Shown here: piece after piece, positions 20,216 through 27,337 of the stretch | Position numbering within the stretch: the stretch's first letter is position 1 | Layout: each line of letters begins with the position of its first letter | Source: an uncultured Mollicutes bacterium | Lineage (GTDB): Bacteria; Bacillota_I; Bacilli_A; Acholeplasmatales; JAEDCM01 | Direction of reading: 5' to 3' | Length of the DNA stretch: 64,000 bases | Assembly (NCBI GenBank): GCA_947166335.1 | Contig: CAMVDS010000001.1 | Coordinates: forward strand, 50,041 to 114,040 | The notes under the pieces: generated by a model | The model's database searches: none | Seen by the model: only the letters and a program-made list of their open reading frames with translations | Told to the model about the DNA's origin: nothing | Translations under genes and position numbers: made by a program

Positions 20216-21444
20216 TGGAATACGGACTTATTGGAGAAAAGCTAGGTCATAGCTTTTCAAAAATAATTCATGAAATGATTGCGGATTATATTTATGAACT
20301 TAAAGAAATAGCTAAAGATGATTTAGATTCATTTATGAAATCTAAAGATTTTAAATGTATAAATGTAACAATTCCATATAAAAAGGCTGTATTACCATAC
20401 TTAGATTTTATAAGTGAAGAAGCTAAAAAAATAGGTTGTGTTAATACTATCATTAATAAAGACGGGAAACTTTATGGCTATAATACAGATTATTATGGAT
20501 TAAAGTTATTAATTGAAAAACAAAATGTTGATCTAAAAGATAAAAATGTATTAGTTTTAGGTACAGGTGGAACAAGTCTAACAGCTAAGGCAGTATTAAA
20601 AGATTTAGGTGTATCTAAAATATACCAAGCATCACGTAAAAGTGAAGATGGCTTAATTAGTTATAGTGATATTTATAACTATGATATAAATTATATCGTT
20701 AATACAACACCTGTAGGGATGTATCCTAATAATTTAGATAAATTAATTGAAGTATCTAAATTTAAAAATTTATTAGGATTAACTGATGTTATATATAACC
20801 CACTAAATACTAATTTAGTATTAGATGGAAAAGAATTAGGAATTAAGGCTGATGGTGGATTATATATGTTAATAGCTCAAGCAGTTTATGCGATTAAGCT
20901 ATTTAAAAATATAGAAATACCTAACTTGAAAATAGATGAAGTATATAATAAACTCTTAAAAGAAAAACAAAATATTGTTTTAATAGGTATGCCATCATGT
21001 GGTAAATCAACTATTGCTAAAGAGTTAGAGAAAAGGCTTAATAAAGCCGTATATGACAGTGATACTGAAGTAGAGAGAATAATAAATACAACTATTTCTA
21101 ACTTTATTAAATCTAATGGTGAAACTAATTTTAGAAATATAGAAAGTAGTGTAATAGAAAACTTATCTAAGCAAAATAGTTTAATTATTTCTACAGGTGG
21201 AGGAGTAATATTAAGGAAAGAAAATATGATCAATCTAAAACAAAATGGCTTAATTATATTTATTGATAGACCTCTAGAATTATTAACCCCTACATCAAGT
21301 CGCCCACTAACATCTAATAAATCTGATTTAAAGAAAAAATATAATGAAAGAATTGACTTATACAAGAAATATGCAGATATTATTGTTAAAAATGATTCGA
21401 ATGTAGATGATACAATTGAAGAGATTATAAGGAGGTTAGATTAA
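20215..21444 (+). CDS. aroE-aroK: Fused shikimate dehydrogenase - shikimate kinase
   Basis: One polypeptide for two consecutive steps. Residues 1-245 are AroE: GLIGEKLGHSFSK substrate loop, NVTIPYKKA with the catalytic Lys, NTD, GTGGTSLTAKAVL dinucleotide fold, and GGLYMLIAQAV. Residues about 252-409 are shikimate kinase: Walker A GMPSCGKST, DSDTEVE, NFRNIES, the STGGG loop, and the SSRPL lid. All key motifs of both enzymes are present, so this is a working fusion, not a frameshift artefact. Each neighbour overlaps by one base. The fusion would channel shikimate between active sites, as in the fungal AROM and other bacterial AroE/AroK fusions. Confidence 0.94.
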   Translation: MEYGLIGEKLGHSFSKIIHEMIADYIYELKEIAKDDLDSFMKSKDFKCINVTIPYKKAVLPYLDFISEEAKKIGCVNTIINKDGKLYGYNTDYYGLKLLIEKQNVDLKDKNVLVLGTGGTSLTAKAVLKDLGVSKIYQASRKSEDGLISYSDIYNYDINYIVNTTPVGMYPNNLDKLIEVSKFKNLLGLTDVIYNPLNTNLVLDGKELGIKADGGLYMLIAQAVYAIKLFKNIEIPNLKIDEVYNKLLKEKQNIVLIGMPSCGKSTIAKELEKRLNKAVYDSDTEVERIINTTISNFIKSNGETNFRNIESSVIENLSKQNSLIISTGGGVILRKENMINLKQNGLIIFIDRPLELLTPTSSRPLTSNKSDLKKKYNERIDLYKKYADIIVKNDSNVDDTIEEIIRRLD

Positions 21445-21887
21445 TGAAATTATTAGTAATAAATGGTGCTAATATAAATATGTTAGGTATTAGAGAACCT
21501 AATATTTATGGTAAAAGTACATATAAAGATTTATGTAATATGATTAATGATTATGCCTCTAAAAATAGTATTGATGTTGAAATTTATCAATCTAATCATG
21601 AAGGAGATTTGGTTGATAAGATTCAAGAAGCATATTTTAATAAGGTTGATGGAATAGTTATTAATCCAGGAGCTTATACTCACACATCTATTGCGATACT
21701 TGATGCTTTAAAGGCAGTAAGCATTAAGTATGTAGAAGTACATATTTCAGATGTAAGTAAACGTGATAGTTTTAGACAAATATCATATATTAGAGAAAAT
21801 GCTTGTAAAACTATTATGGGTATGGGACTAGATGGTTATATAGAAGCATTAGATTATTTAAAGGATTTGATTAAAAATGAAAATTAA
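21444..21887 (+). CDS. aroQ: 3-Dehydroquinate dehydratase, type II
   Basis: Dehydrates 3-dehydroquinate to 3-dehydroshikimate. This is the small dodecameric type II family at 147 residues. NGANINMLGIREPNIYG carries the substrate loop Arg and Tyr, followed by QSNHEGDLVD, the NPGAYTHTS block and the VHISD motif with the catalytic His. The ATG overlaps the last base of the previous stop codon, and the 3' end overlaps aroA by 11 bases. Confidence 0.95.
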   Translation: MKLLVINGANINMLGIREPNIYGKSTYKDLCNMINDYASKNSIDVEIYQSNHEGDLVDKIQEAYFNKVDGIVINPGAYTHTSIAILDALKAVSIKYVEVHISDVSKRDSFRQISYIRENACKTIMGMGLDGYIEALDYLKDLIKNEN

Positions 21888-23097
21888 AATATATAAAGGG
21901 AATGCAAGTGGTAATGTAGTTAGTCCACCATCAAAAAGTTATGCGCATAGATTATTAATCGCAAGTTTCTTATCAAATAAGAAATGTAAAGTTAGTAATG
22001 TTGATTTCTCTAATGATATTAATGCGACATTATCTTGTTTAAAAGAACTTGGTGCTTCATTTGTAGTTAATGATAATGAAGTAATATTTGATGGAAATAA
22101 CGATAAAGAAATTAAAGAAGAATATATTCTTAATTGTGGCGAAAGTGGCTCAACAATAAGATTTTTAATTCCTATTGCATTAGTACTAAAAAAGAATAGT
22201 AAGATAACTATGAAAGGTACTCCTAAACTTATTAGTAGAGGACTATCTGTATATGAAGAAATATTTAAAAAAGCTAAAGTAGATTATTCTTATACAGAAG
22301 ATTCATTTAGTTTTAAAGGTAGACTTTTAGGTAGTTCTTTTAGTGTGCCAGGAGATATATCTAGTCAATATATTTCTGGACTTATATTTGCTTTATCACT
22401 TTTAAAAAGAGATACAACTATTAATATAGTAGGAAATATTGAATCACTTCCATATATTAATCTAACAATAGATACACTAGATCATTTTGGTGTTTCTATT
22501 AAATTAGAAGATAATGTAGTAAAAATTATGGGGCATCAAAAATACATTAGAATTAATTCAAACGTTGAAGGCGATTTCTCTAATGCGGCTTTCTTAGAAG
22601 CACTTAATTATGTAGATAAGAATAATAATGTCAATGTAAAAGGACTTAATTATTTTACTAGACAAGGAGATTCTATTTATATGAAATTATTCCCTATGTT
22701 AGAAGGAAGTAATCCTGTAATTGATATAAGTAATTGTATCGATTTAGGACCAGTATTATTCTCTCTTGCAGCAACTCTAAATGGTGCAACAATTAAAGGA
22801 ATAAGACGTCTTAGAATTAAAGAGAGTGATAGAGTAGCTACAATGGTTTGTGAACTTAAAAAGTTTGGTGCCCAAATAGAAGTATATGATGATTATGTAG
22901 AGATTAAAAAAGTCGAACTATATTCACCTAAAGAAATGCTTTTAGGACATAACGACCATAGAATAGTTATGGCACTAGCCATATTACTTACAAAATATGA
23001 AGGAATTATAGATGGAGTAGAAGCTATTAATAAGAGCTTCCCTACATTCTTTAATAAATTAAAGGAGGTTGGAATTAAATATGAAATTATCGACTGA
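21877..23097 (+). CDS. aroA: 3-Phosphoshikimate 1-carboxyvinyltransferase (EPSP synthase)
   Basis: Transfers enolpyruvate from PEP to shikimate-3-phosphate. Lys and Ser of PPSKSYAHRLLIA, the phosphate loop NCGESGSTIRFLIP, and the late blocks RIKESDRVATM and GHNDHRIVMALAIL are all there. 406 residues is slightly below the usual 425-430. The start lies within the end of aroQ, and the 3' end overlaps tyrA. Confidence 0.95.
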   Translation: MKIKIYKGNASGNVVSPPSKSYAHRLLIASFLSNKKCKVSNVDFSNDINATLSCLKELGASFVVNDNEVIFDGNNDKEIKEEYILNCGESGSTIRFLIPIALVLKKNSKITMKGTPKLISRGLSVYEEIFKKAKVDYSYTEDSFSFKGRLLGSSFSVPGDISSQYISGLIFALSLLKRDTTINIVGNIESLPYINLTIDTLDHFGVSIKLEDNVVKIMGHQKYIRINSNVEGDFSNAAFLEALNYVDKNNNVNVKGLNYFTRQGDSIYMKLFPMLEGSNPVIDISNCIDLGPVLFSLAATLNGATIKGIRRLRIKESDRVATMVCELKKFGAQIEVYDDYVEIKKVELYSPKEMLLGHNDHRIVMALAILLTKYEGIIDGVEAINKSFPTFFNKLKEVGIKYEIID

Positions 23098-23932
23098 TAA
23101 GAAAATATTAATTGTAGGTTTAGGTTTAATTGGTGGATCTTATGCCGAAGGCTTTACTAATAAAGGTTATTTTGTTGGTGCAATTACTCGTAGCCAAAAA
23201 TCTATTGATTATGCCTTAGATAAGGGAATTATTAAAGAAGGAACAACAGAAGTAACAAAAGAATTTGTATCTAAATATGATTTAATTATATTTGCCTTAT
23301 ATCCTGAACAATTTGTTAATTGGATTGAAAAATATCAAGATTGTTTTAAATCAGGAATAGTTATTAGTGATGTTACAGGTGTTAAGTGTGAAATAGTTTA
23401 TAAGATTCAATCAATCTTAAGAAAAGATGTTGAGTTCGTTCCAGCTCATCCTATGGCAGGACGTGAAGTTTCTGGTGTAGAAAACGCGACATCTAAAATA
23501 TTTGAAGGTGCAAACTATATTGTTACACCTACAAGTGATAATACAAAAGAAAATATAGAATTTGTTGCATCAATTGGTGAAGTATTAGGCTTTAGAAAAG
23601 TAAGTTATTTAACACCACAAGAACATGATGAAATGATTGGATTCTTATCACAATTAACTCACTGCATCGCAGTTAGTTTAATGGTGTGTAAAGAATCAAA
23701 ACATTTAGTAGACTTTACAGGTGATTCATTTAGAGATTTAACTAGAATAGCTAAGATTAATGAAAAAATGTGGACTGAATTATTTATAATGAATAAACAT
23801 GAACTTTTAAGCCAAATGGATTTATTCTTAGGACAATTTAGACGTTTAAGAGATGCACTAGCACAAGATGATAAAGAAACAATGCAACAAATGATGCGTA
23901 CGTCTACAGAAAGACGTAAGTATTTCGATTAA
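23081..23932 (+). CDS. tyrA: Prephenate dehydrogenase
   Basis: NAD-dependent decarboxylating dehydrogenase giving 4-hydroxyphenylpyruvate. The dinucleotide fold GLGLIGGSYAEGF and the catalytic segments HPMAGREVSGVENA and SQLTHCIAVSL are clear. No C-terminal ACT domain is attached at 283 residues, unlike Bacillus TyrA. I use the ATG at 23081 because AAAGGAGG at 23061-23068 sits 12 bases upstream; TTG at 23069 abuts that site. It overlaps aroA by 17 bases. Confidence 0.94.
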   Translation: MKLSTDKKILIVGLGLIGGSYAEGFTNKGYFVGAITRSQKSIDYALDKGIIKEGTTEVTKEFVSKYDLIIFALYPEQFVNWIEKYQDCFKSGIVISDVTGVKCEIVYKIQSILRKDVEFVPAHPMAGREVSGVENATSKIFEGANYIVTPTSDNTKENIEFVASIGEVLGFRKVSYLTPQEHDEMIGFLSQLTHCIAVSLMVCKESKHLVDFTGDSFRDLTRIAKINEKMWTELFIMNKHELLSQMDLFLGQFRRLRDALAQDDKETMQQMMRTSTERRKYFD

Positions 23933-23945
23933 TTAGGAGGCAACT

Positions 23946-24992
23946 ATGAATTTAGTATTTAAAAGAAAATTACCAATTCCACAAGAAATAAAGGAAATGT
24001 ATCCTATTAGTGAAGAAGGTAAATTAGCAAAAGAAAAGAATGATGAAGAAATTAGAGAAATATTTGAAGGTAAAAGTGATAAATTTATTTTAATCATTGG
24101 ACCATGCTCAGCTGATAGAGAAGATGCTGTAATGGATTATCTTCATAAATTAAAAGATGTTTATGAAAAAGTTAAAGATGTTTTATGTATAATTCCAAGA
24201 ATCTATACAAATAAACCTAGAACAAATGGATCTGGTTATAAAGGAATGTTACATCAACCATCACTTAATGATGAAGAAAATATGTTAAAAGGTTTAATAG
24301 CTATTAGAAAGTTACACATGAGAGCTTTAAATGAAACAGGCTTCTCATGTGCTGATGAAATGTTATACCCTGAAAACCATAGATATTTATCTGACCTTTT
24401 AAGTTATGTAGCAGTAGGTGCAAGAAGCTCTGAAGACCAACAACATAGAATGACAGCAAGTGGCTTAAATGTTCCTGCAGGTATGAAAAACCCTACAAGT
24501 GGAGATTTAAATGTTATGATAAATTCTATTAAAGCAGGTCAAATGTCTCATGAATTTATATATAGAGGTTGGGAAGTAGAAAGCAAAGGAAATCCTCTAT
24601 GCCACGCCATTTTAAGAGGATCTGTTAATAAGAATGGTAATGCTATTCCTAACTATCATTATGAAGATATTATTAATTGTTATAATAAATATATGGAAGC
24701 AAAACTACAAAATCCAGCGATTATTATTGACTGTAACCATGCTAATTCTAATAAGCAATATTTAGAACAAATTAGAATTGCTAAAGAAGTAATGCATTCT
24801 ATTAAGCATAATGAACAAATTAGAAGTATTGTTAAAGGTTTAATGATTGAATCATATTTAGTTGATGGAAAACAAAAAGAAGACGGAAATGTTTACGGAC
24901 AATCTGTAACAGATCCATGCTTAGGTTGGGAAAAGACTGAAAAGTTAATCTTAGATTTAGCTGAATTAAGAAGAGAATTATTAAAGAAATAA
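23946..24992 (+). CDS. aroF: 3-Deoxy-7-phosphoheptulonate (DAHP) synthase, class I
   Basis: Entry step of the shikimate pathway, joining PEP and erythrose 4-phosphate. It belongs to the AroF/G/H-type family: IIGPCSADREDAV, PRIYTNKPRTNGSGYKG, VAVGARSSEDQQHR, SGLNVPAGMKNPTSGD, and DCNHANSNKQ. 348 residues is typical of the enteric type and unlike the chorismate-mutase-fused class used by Bacillus. It is usually feedback-inhibited by one aromatic amino acid; which one cannot be read here. Confidence 0.95.
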   Translation: MNLVFKRKLPIPQEIKEMYPISEEGKLAKEKNDEEIREIFEGKSDKFILIIGPCSADREDAVMDYLHKLKDVYEKVKDVLCIIPRIYTNKPRTNGSGYKGMLHQPSLNDEENMLKGLIAIRKLHMRALNETGFSCADEMLYPENHRYLSDLLSYVAVGARSSEDQQHRMTASGLNVPAGMKNPTSGDLNVMINSIKAGQMSHEFIYRGWEVESKGNPLCHAILRGSVNKNGNAIPNYHYEDIINCYNKYMEAKLQNPAIIIDCNHANSNKQYLEQIRIAKEVMHSIKHNEQIRSIVKGLMIESYLVDGKQKEDGNVYGQSVTDPCLGWEKTEKLILDLAELRRELLKK

Positions 24993-24993
24993 T

Positions 24994-25281
24994 ATGACAC
25001 ACTATATAATAGTAAAATTAAAAGATATTAATACTATAAATGAATATATTAATATAGTAAAACCAATCTATGATGAAATGGTTGAATCAATTAATGGATT
25101 AAATAATTATGATTTAATTATTAATAAAGTTAATGGTAAAAATAATTATGATGTTATGGCTAAATTATATTTTAATTCTTTAAATGATTTAGAAACAAAT
25201 TACAAGCCAAATAATCTACATCATAAATTAAAAGAATGCTCAGAACATTTAGTAGAAAAGAAAACAATATTTGATGAATAG
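24994..25281 (+). CDS. Small protein, possibly Dabb-type (stress-responsive A+B barrel)
   Basis: 95 residues with no signal peptide or membrane segment. The pattern (a hydrophobic first strand HYIIVKLKD, a central NNYDLI, the strand VMAKLYFNSLNDLE, a histidine-containing helix and a closing VEKKTIFDE) resembles Dabb ferredoxin-like proteins, but the match is by eye and weak. It starts two bases after aroF, so it is translated as the last gene of the aromatic operon. No specific role is known. Confidence 0.6.
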   Translation: MTHYIIVKLKDINTINEYINIVKPIYDEMVESINGLNNYDLIINKVNGKNNYDVMAKLYFNSLNDLETNYKPNNLHHKLKECSEHLVEKKTIFDE

Positions 25282-25308
25282 ATAGCTTATGGCTATCTTT
25301 TTATTTTC
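25281..25308 (+). terminator. Terminator of the aromatic operon
   Basis: GATAGC and GCTATC arms with a five-base loop, then TTTTTATTTT, directly at the stop codon of the last gene. Confidence 0.8.
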
Positions 25309-25354
25309 TAAATTTCATATAAAAGGCTTAATAAAGCCGTAAATCGAAAATATG

Positions 25355-25382
25355 TTGACAAACATCGGGGGGGGGGTAAAAT
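25355..25382 (+). promoter_or_regulatory. Promoter with a ten-G spacer tract, probably phase-variable
   Basis: TTGACA (25355-25360) and TAAAAT (25377-25382) are separated by 16 bases, ten of which (25367-25376) are G. Homopolymer G runs are very unusual in this AT-rich DNA and slip during replication. Each gained or lost G changes the -35/-10 distance, as known for porA and other phase-variable promoters. Gaining one G would give the ideal 17-base spacer. Confidence 0.75.
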
Positions 25383-25419
25383 ATATTTAGAATTATCATA
25401 TATAAAGGAGACAATATTT

Positions 25420-25989
25420 ATGAAATTAGTTAAAAAAAGTTTAGGTTTAGTCTTAATGCTAGGGCTTGCTATCGGTGAAATAGCATTGACTGGTTGCAAG
25501 AAGAAAACAAGTGAAAACATCACTACTCAAAAAACAACAACAGAAAAAAAGGAATATTCCTTTAATGATGTTTGGAAAGTTTTAGATGGCGAACAAAGTA
25601 AATATGAAGCTGTTATAAAATTAGAAGCTGATTCAAGTAATTTATTATCAACTGGTAATTCATTAATGCTAACAGCAAGAAAAAAAGTAAAAATCAAAAA
25701 AATTAGTTATACAGCTAAAAACACTTCTGAATCAACACAAAAAATAGCTATCCCGCTATCAAATGGAAATTATGTTGATTCAAATAATACATGTCAAATT
25801 GCAACATTTGATACTGATCCAGAAAAACATTATTCTAATTTATCGCAAAACGAAACTAGAAATGTTTTAATGACTTATGATAATTTTACTATTGAAAAAG
25901 GTCAAAAATTTATGATGGGATTTTTCAAAGAAAGCTCATCTACACTTAATTTTTACAATTTTGTTATAGAATTTGAAGTTATAGAATAG
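25420..25989 (+). CDS. Lipoprotein of unknown function, phase-variable promoter
   Basis: A type II signal peptide ends in the lipobox LTGC, with Cys26 as the lipidated residue, so the 164-residue mature protein is anchored on the outer face of the membrane. A Lys/Thr-rich linker (27-47) leads to a probable beta-rich domain with the segments VKIKKISYTAKN and LNFYNFVIEFEVIE. I do not recognise a family. An AAAGGAG site precedes the ATG. It stands alone behind a promoter whose spacer is a G-tract, which suggests its surface exposure is switched on and off. The DNA just after it repeats its 3' end in degenerate form. Confidence 0.85.
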   Translation: MKLVKKSLGLVLMLGLAIGEIALTGCKKKTSENITTQKTTTEKKEYSFNDVWKVLDGEQSKYEAVIKLEADSSNLLSTGNSLMLTARKKVKIKKISYTAKNTSESTQKIAIPLSNGNYVDSNNTCQIATFDTDPEKHYSNLSQNETRNVLMTYDNFTIEKGQKFMMGFFKESSSTLNFYNFVIEFEVIE

Positions 25990-26002
25990 GAGATGATTCT
26001 AT

Positions 26003-26071
26003 ATGCTAGGTAATGCAATGGAAGAAATAAATTATTATATTTTTAAGGTAGAGCTTGAAGTAGTAGAATAG
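26003..26071 (+). pseudogene. Remnant repeat of the lipoprotein 3' end
   Basis: A 22-codon frame with a good AGGAG site encodes a tail INYYIFKVELEVVE. This resembles the lipoprotein's last residues LNFYNFVIEFEVIE (7 of 14 identical), and the DNA is visibly related. It looks like a leftover of a tandem duplicate whose body was deleted, though it could still be translated as a short peptide. Confidence 0.5.
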
Positions 26072-26118
26072 TATTAGATTATATGATTATAATTTGATGC
26101 TAAAAACTATAAAATATA

Positions 26119-26143
26119 CTCCATTTTAATAATGGAGTTTTTT
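26119..26143 (+). terminator. Terminator after the lipoprotein
   Basis: CTCCATT and AATGGAG arms, five-base loop, then six T. Confidence 0.85.
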
Positions 26144-26214
26144 CTTTATCTTATGTTATAATATTCTTGTATGGATGATTAATCTATGAGTAGTACTACA
26201 CTAAACCTATTACT

Positions 26215-26312
26215 AAAAACATACGCTTATGTATTTTTAGGGAACAATTAGTCCTTTTTGTGAACGATTTGTTCCCTAAATGTGGAACAAAACAATACAA
26301 AAAGTTCCACAT
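26215..26312 (+). promoter_or_regulatory. Structured leader of the nitroreductase gene
   Basis: Three inverted repeats follow a TATAAT at 26157-26162. A terminator-like hairpin lies at about 26215-26238 (ACATA/TATGT with T5). A perfect 12-bp pair TTTAGGGAACAA / TTGTTCCCTAAA spans 26236-26280 with a 21-base loop. A perfect 9-bp pair ATGTGGAAC / GTTCCACAT spans 26280-26312. The GGAAC core recurs, so alternative pairings are possible. It matches no riboswitch I recognise. It could be a protein operator array or an RNA switch. Confidence 0.45.
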
Positions 26313-26330
26313 AAAAAATAGGAGGAAATT

Positions 26331-26963
26331 ATGGATTTTTATGATGTAATTAATAAAAGAAGAACAGTTCGTGAATTTGAATGCGATGATATTCCTATGG
26401 AGGTAATTGAGCGTATTGTAGATGCAGCTATGAAGGCACCTTCTAATGATCATTTAAGAGACTGGGAATATATAGTTATTAAAGATAAAAAAATAATGGC
26501 TAAAGTATTAGATGTTGATACTATACCAAGAGATTTTTCCGATGAAGAAATGAAGAAATTAGCTAAGGCATGGAATTTAAATGATATAGATCAGTTTAAT
26601 GCATATAAGCTTGCTGTACCTAAACAATATAGAATGCTTTATGAAGCTAATGCCTTAATAATTCCAATATTTAAAGAAAAAGTAGATATATTACATCCTG
26701 CTGATATTAGCCACTTAAATGTTTTTGCATCTATTTGGTGTAGCATAGAAAATTTCTTGCTTGCTTCAACTTATGAAAATTTAGGATGCAGTTTAAGAAT
26801 TGCTATGGCTAAAGAAATGGATAATGCAAAAAATGTATTAAATATACCAGAAGAATATTTTATTCCCTGCTTCTTAGGACTTGGTAAACCTAAAAAGAAT
26901 GAATTGTTATGCAAACAAAAAGAAATTAATACAAAAGAAAAGATACATTTTAATAAATTTTAG
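26331..26963 (+). CDS. Nitroreductase-family flavoprotein
   Basis: An FMN-dependent NAD(P)H oxidoreductase of 210 residues; the substrate cannot be predicted. The N-terminal FMN loop NKRRTVREFECDDIP and MKAPSNDHLRDWEYIVI, and the later FASIWCSIENFLLAS and FLGLGKP, are characteristic. An AGGAGG site sits just before the ATG. It is monocistronic, between two terminators, with an unusually structured leader, so it is probably induced by a specific signal. Confidence 0.88.
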   Translation: MDFYDVINKRRTVREFECDDIPMEVIERIVDAAMKAPSNDHLRDWEYIVIKDKKIMAKVLDVDTIPRDFSDEEMKKLAKAWNLNDIDQFNAYKLAVPKQYRMLYEANALIIPIFKEKVDILHPADISHLNVFASIWCSIENFLLASTYENLGCSLRIAMAKEMDNAKNVLNIPEEYFIPCFLGLGKPKKNELLCKQKEINTKEKIHFNKF

Positions 26964-26976
26964 TCTCAAAAATAAT

Positions 26977-27006
26977 GTAGTTAAGCCAAAAACTTAACTA
27001 CTTTTA
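26977..27006 (+). terminator. Terminator after the nitroreductase gene
   Basis: GTAGTTAAG and CTTAACTAC, a perfect nine-pair stem with a seven-base loop, followed by a T-rich stretch. Confidence 0.8.
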
Positions 27007-27036
27007 ATCTTTTTAAAATATTTTATACTATTCCTA

Positions 27037-27065
27037 TTGACATAGTAGGAAAACAAGAGTAAAAT
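27037..27065 (+). promoter_or_regulatory. Promoter of the sulfur amino-acid operon
   Basis: TTGACA (27037-27042), 17-base spacer, TAAAAT (27060-27065). The -35 box lies inside an inverted repeat TTCCTA (27031-27036) / TAGGAA (27046-27051), which could be an operator for a repressor. Confidence 0.75.
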
Positions 27066-27097
27066 ACAATTGAATACAAGAAAGGGAGGTAGTTCCA

Positions 27098-27202
27098 ATG
27101 ACAAGAAATAATATTAAAAATAGTTGTTGTATGAATAGTATTATGTGCATGTGTAGCTACATGTGTTTAATTATGCGAAAAAATCTCCCTAGCGCCAAGT
27201 AG
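27098..27202 (+). CDS. Cysteine-rich leader peptide of the sulfur operon
   Basis: A 34-residue frame with a strong AAAGGGAGGT site. Cysteines are at positions 10, 11, 17, 19 and 23, interleaved with Met at 12, 16, 18, 22 and 26. It is too short and odd to be an enzyme. Its last codons cover one arm (27183-27190) of an antiterminator, so ribosome position decides termination. Stalling at the last Cys codon (27164-27166) when charged tRNA-Cys is scarce would leave that arm free and allow transcription of the cystine transporter operon. This is the classic amino-acid attenuator design, here for cysteine. Confidence 0.78.
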   Translation: MTRNNIKNSCCMNSIMCMCSYMCLIMRKNLPSAK

Positions 27203-27234
27203 TAAATATTAATTAAACTACTAAACAGGGAGAT
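27183..27234 (+). promoter_or_regulatory. Antiterminator hairpin of the Cys attenuator
   Basis: ATCTCCCT (27183-27190) pairs with AGGGAGAT (27227-27234), supported inside by AGTAGT (27198-27203) with ACTACT (27217-27222). The 3' arm includes AGGG of the terminator stem, so this fold and the terminator are mutually exclusive. The 5' arm is within the leader peptide's coding sequence. Confidence 0.72.
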
Positions 27235-27250
27235 GCCCTGTTTTTATTTT
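27223..27250 (+). terminator. Attenuator terminator of the sulfur operon
   Basis: AAACAGGG (27223-27230) and CCCTGTTT (27236-27243) form an eight-pair stem with a five-base loop, running into TTATTTT. It lies between the leader peptide and the transporter gene. Confidence 0.8.
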
Positions 27251-27275
27251 GGCTAGTATTTAAGGAGATGGTTTT

Positions 27276-27323
27276 ATGAGTTCTGACTGTTGTATGTATA
27301 AGGAGATTACATTTAATAAATAA
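27276..27323 (+). CDS. Second short Cys-Cys upstream peptide
   Basis: A 15-residue frame beginning MSSDCCMYK with a TAAGGAG site. It repeats the CCM motif of the first leader peptide and ends 14 bases before the transporter ATG, just ahead of that gene's AAAGGAGG site. It may tune translation of the transporter by ribosome stalling or coupling. The evidence is composition and position only. Confidence 0.5.
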   Translation: MSSDCCMYKEITFNK

Positions 27324-27337
27324 AAGGAGGAAAAATT

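Noticed and set aside
25321..25341. A 21-base identity between 25321-25341 and 21031-21051 inside the aroK part
   Set aside because: It contains a small GGCTT/AAGCC hairpin, but no other copies, flanking repeats or T-tract were seen; it may be chance in AT-rich DNA.
27098..27202. Cys-rich short peptide as a bacteriocin or other modified-peptide precursor
   Set aside because: No modification enzymes or exporter are nearby, and the antiterminator/terminator overlap explains the peptide as a leader.
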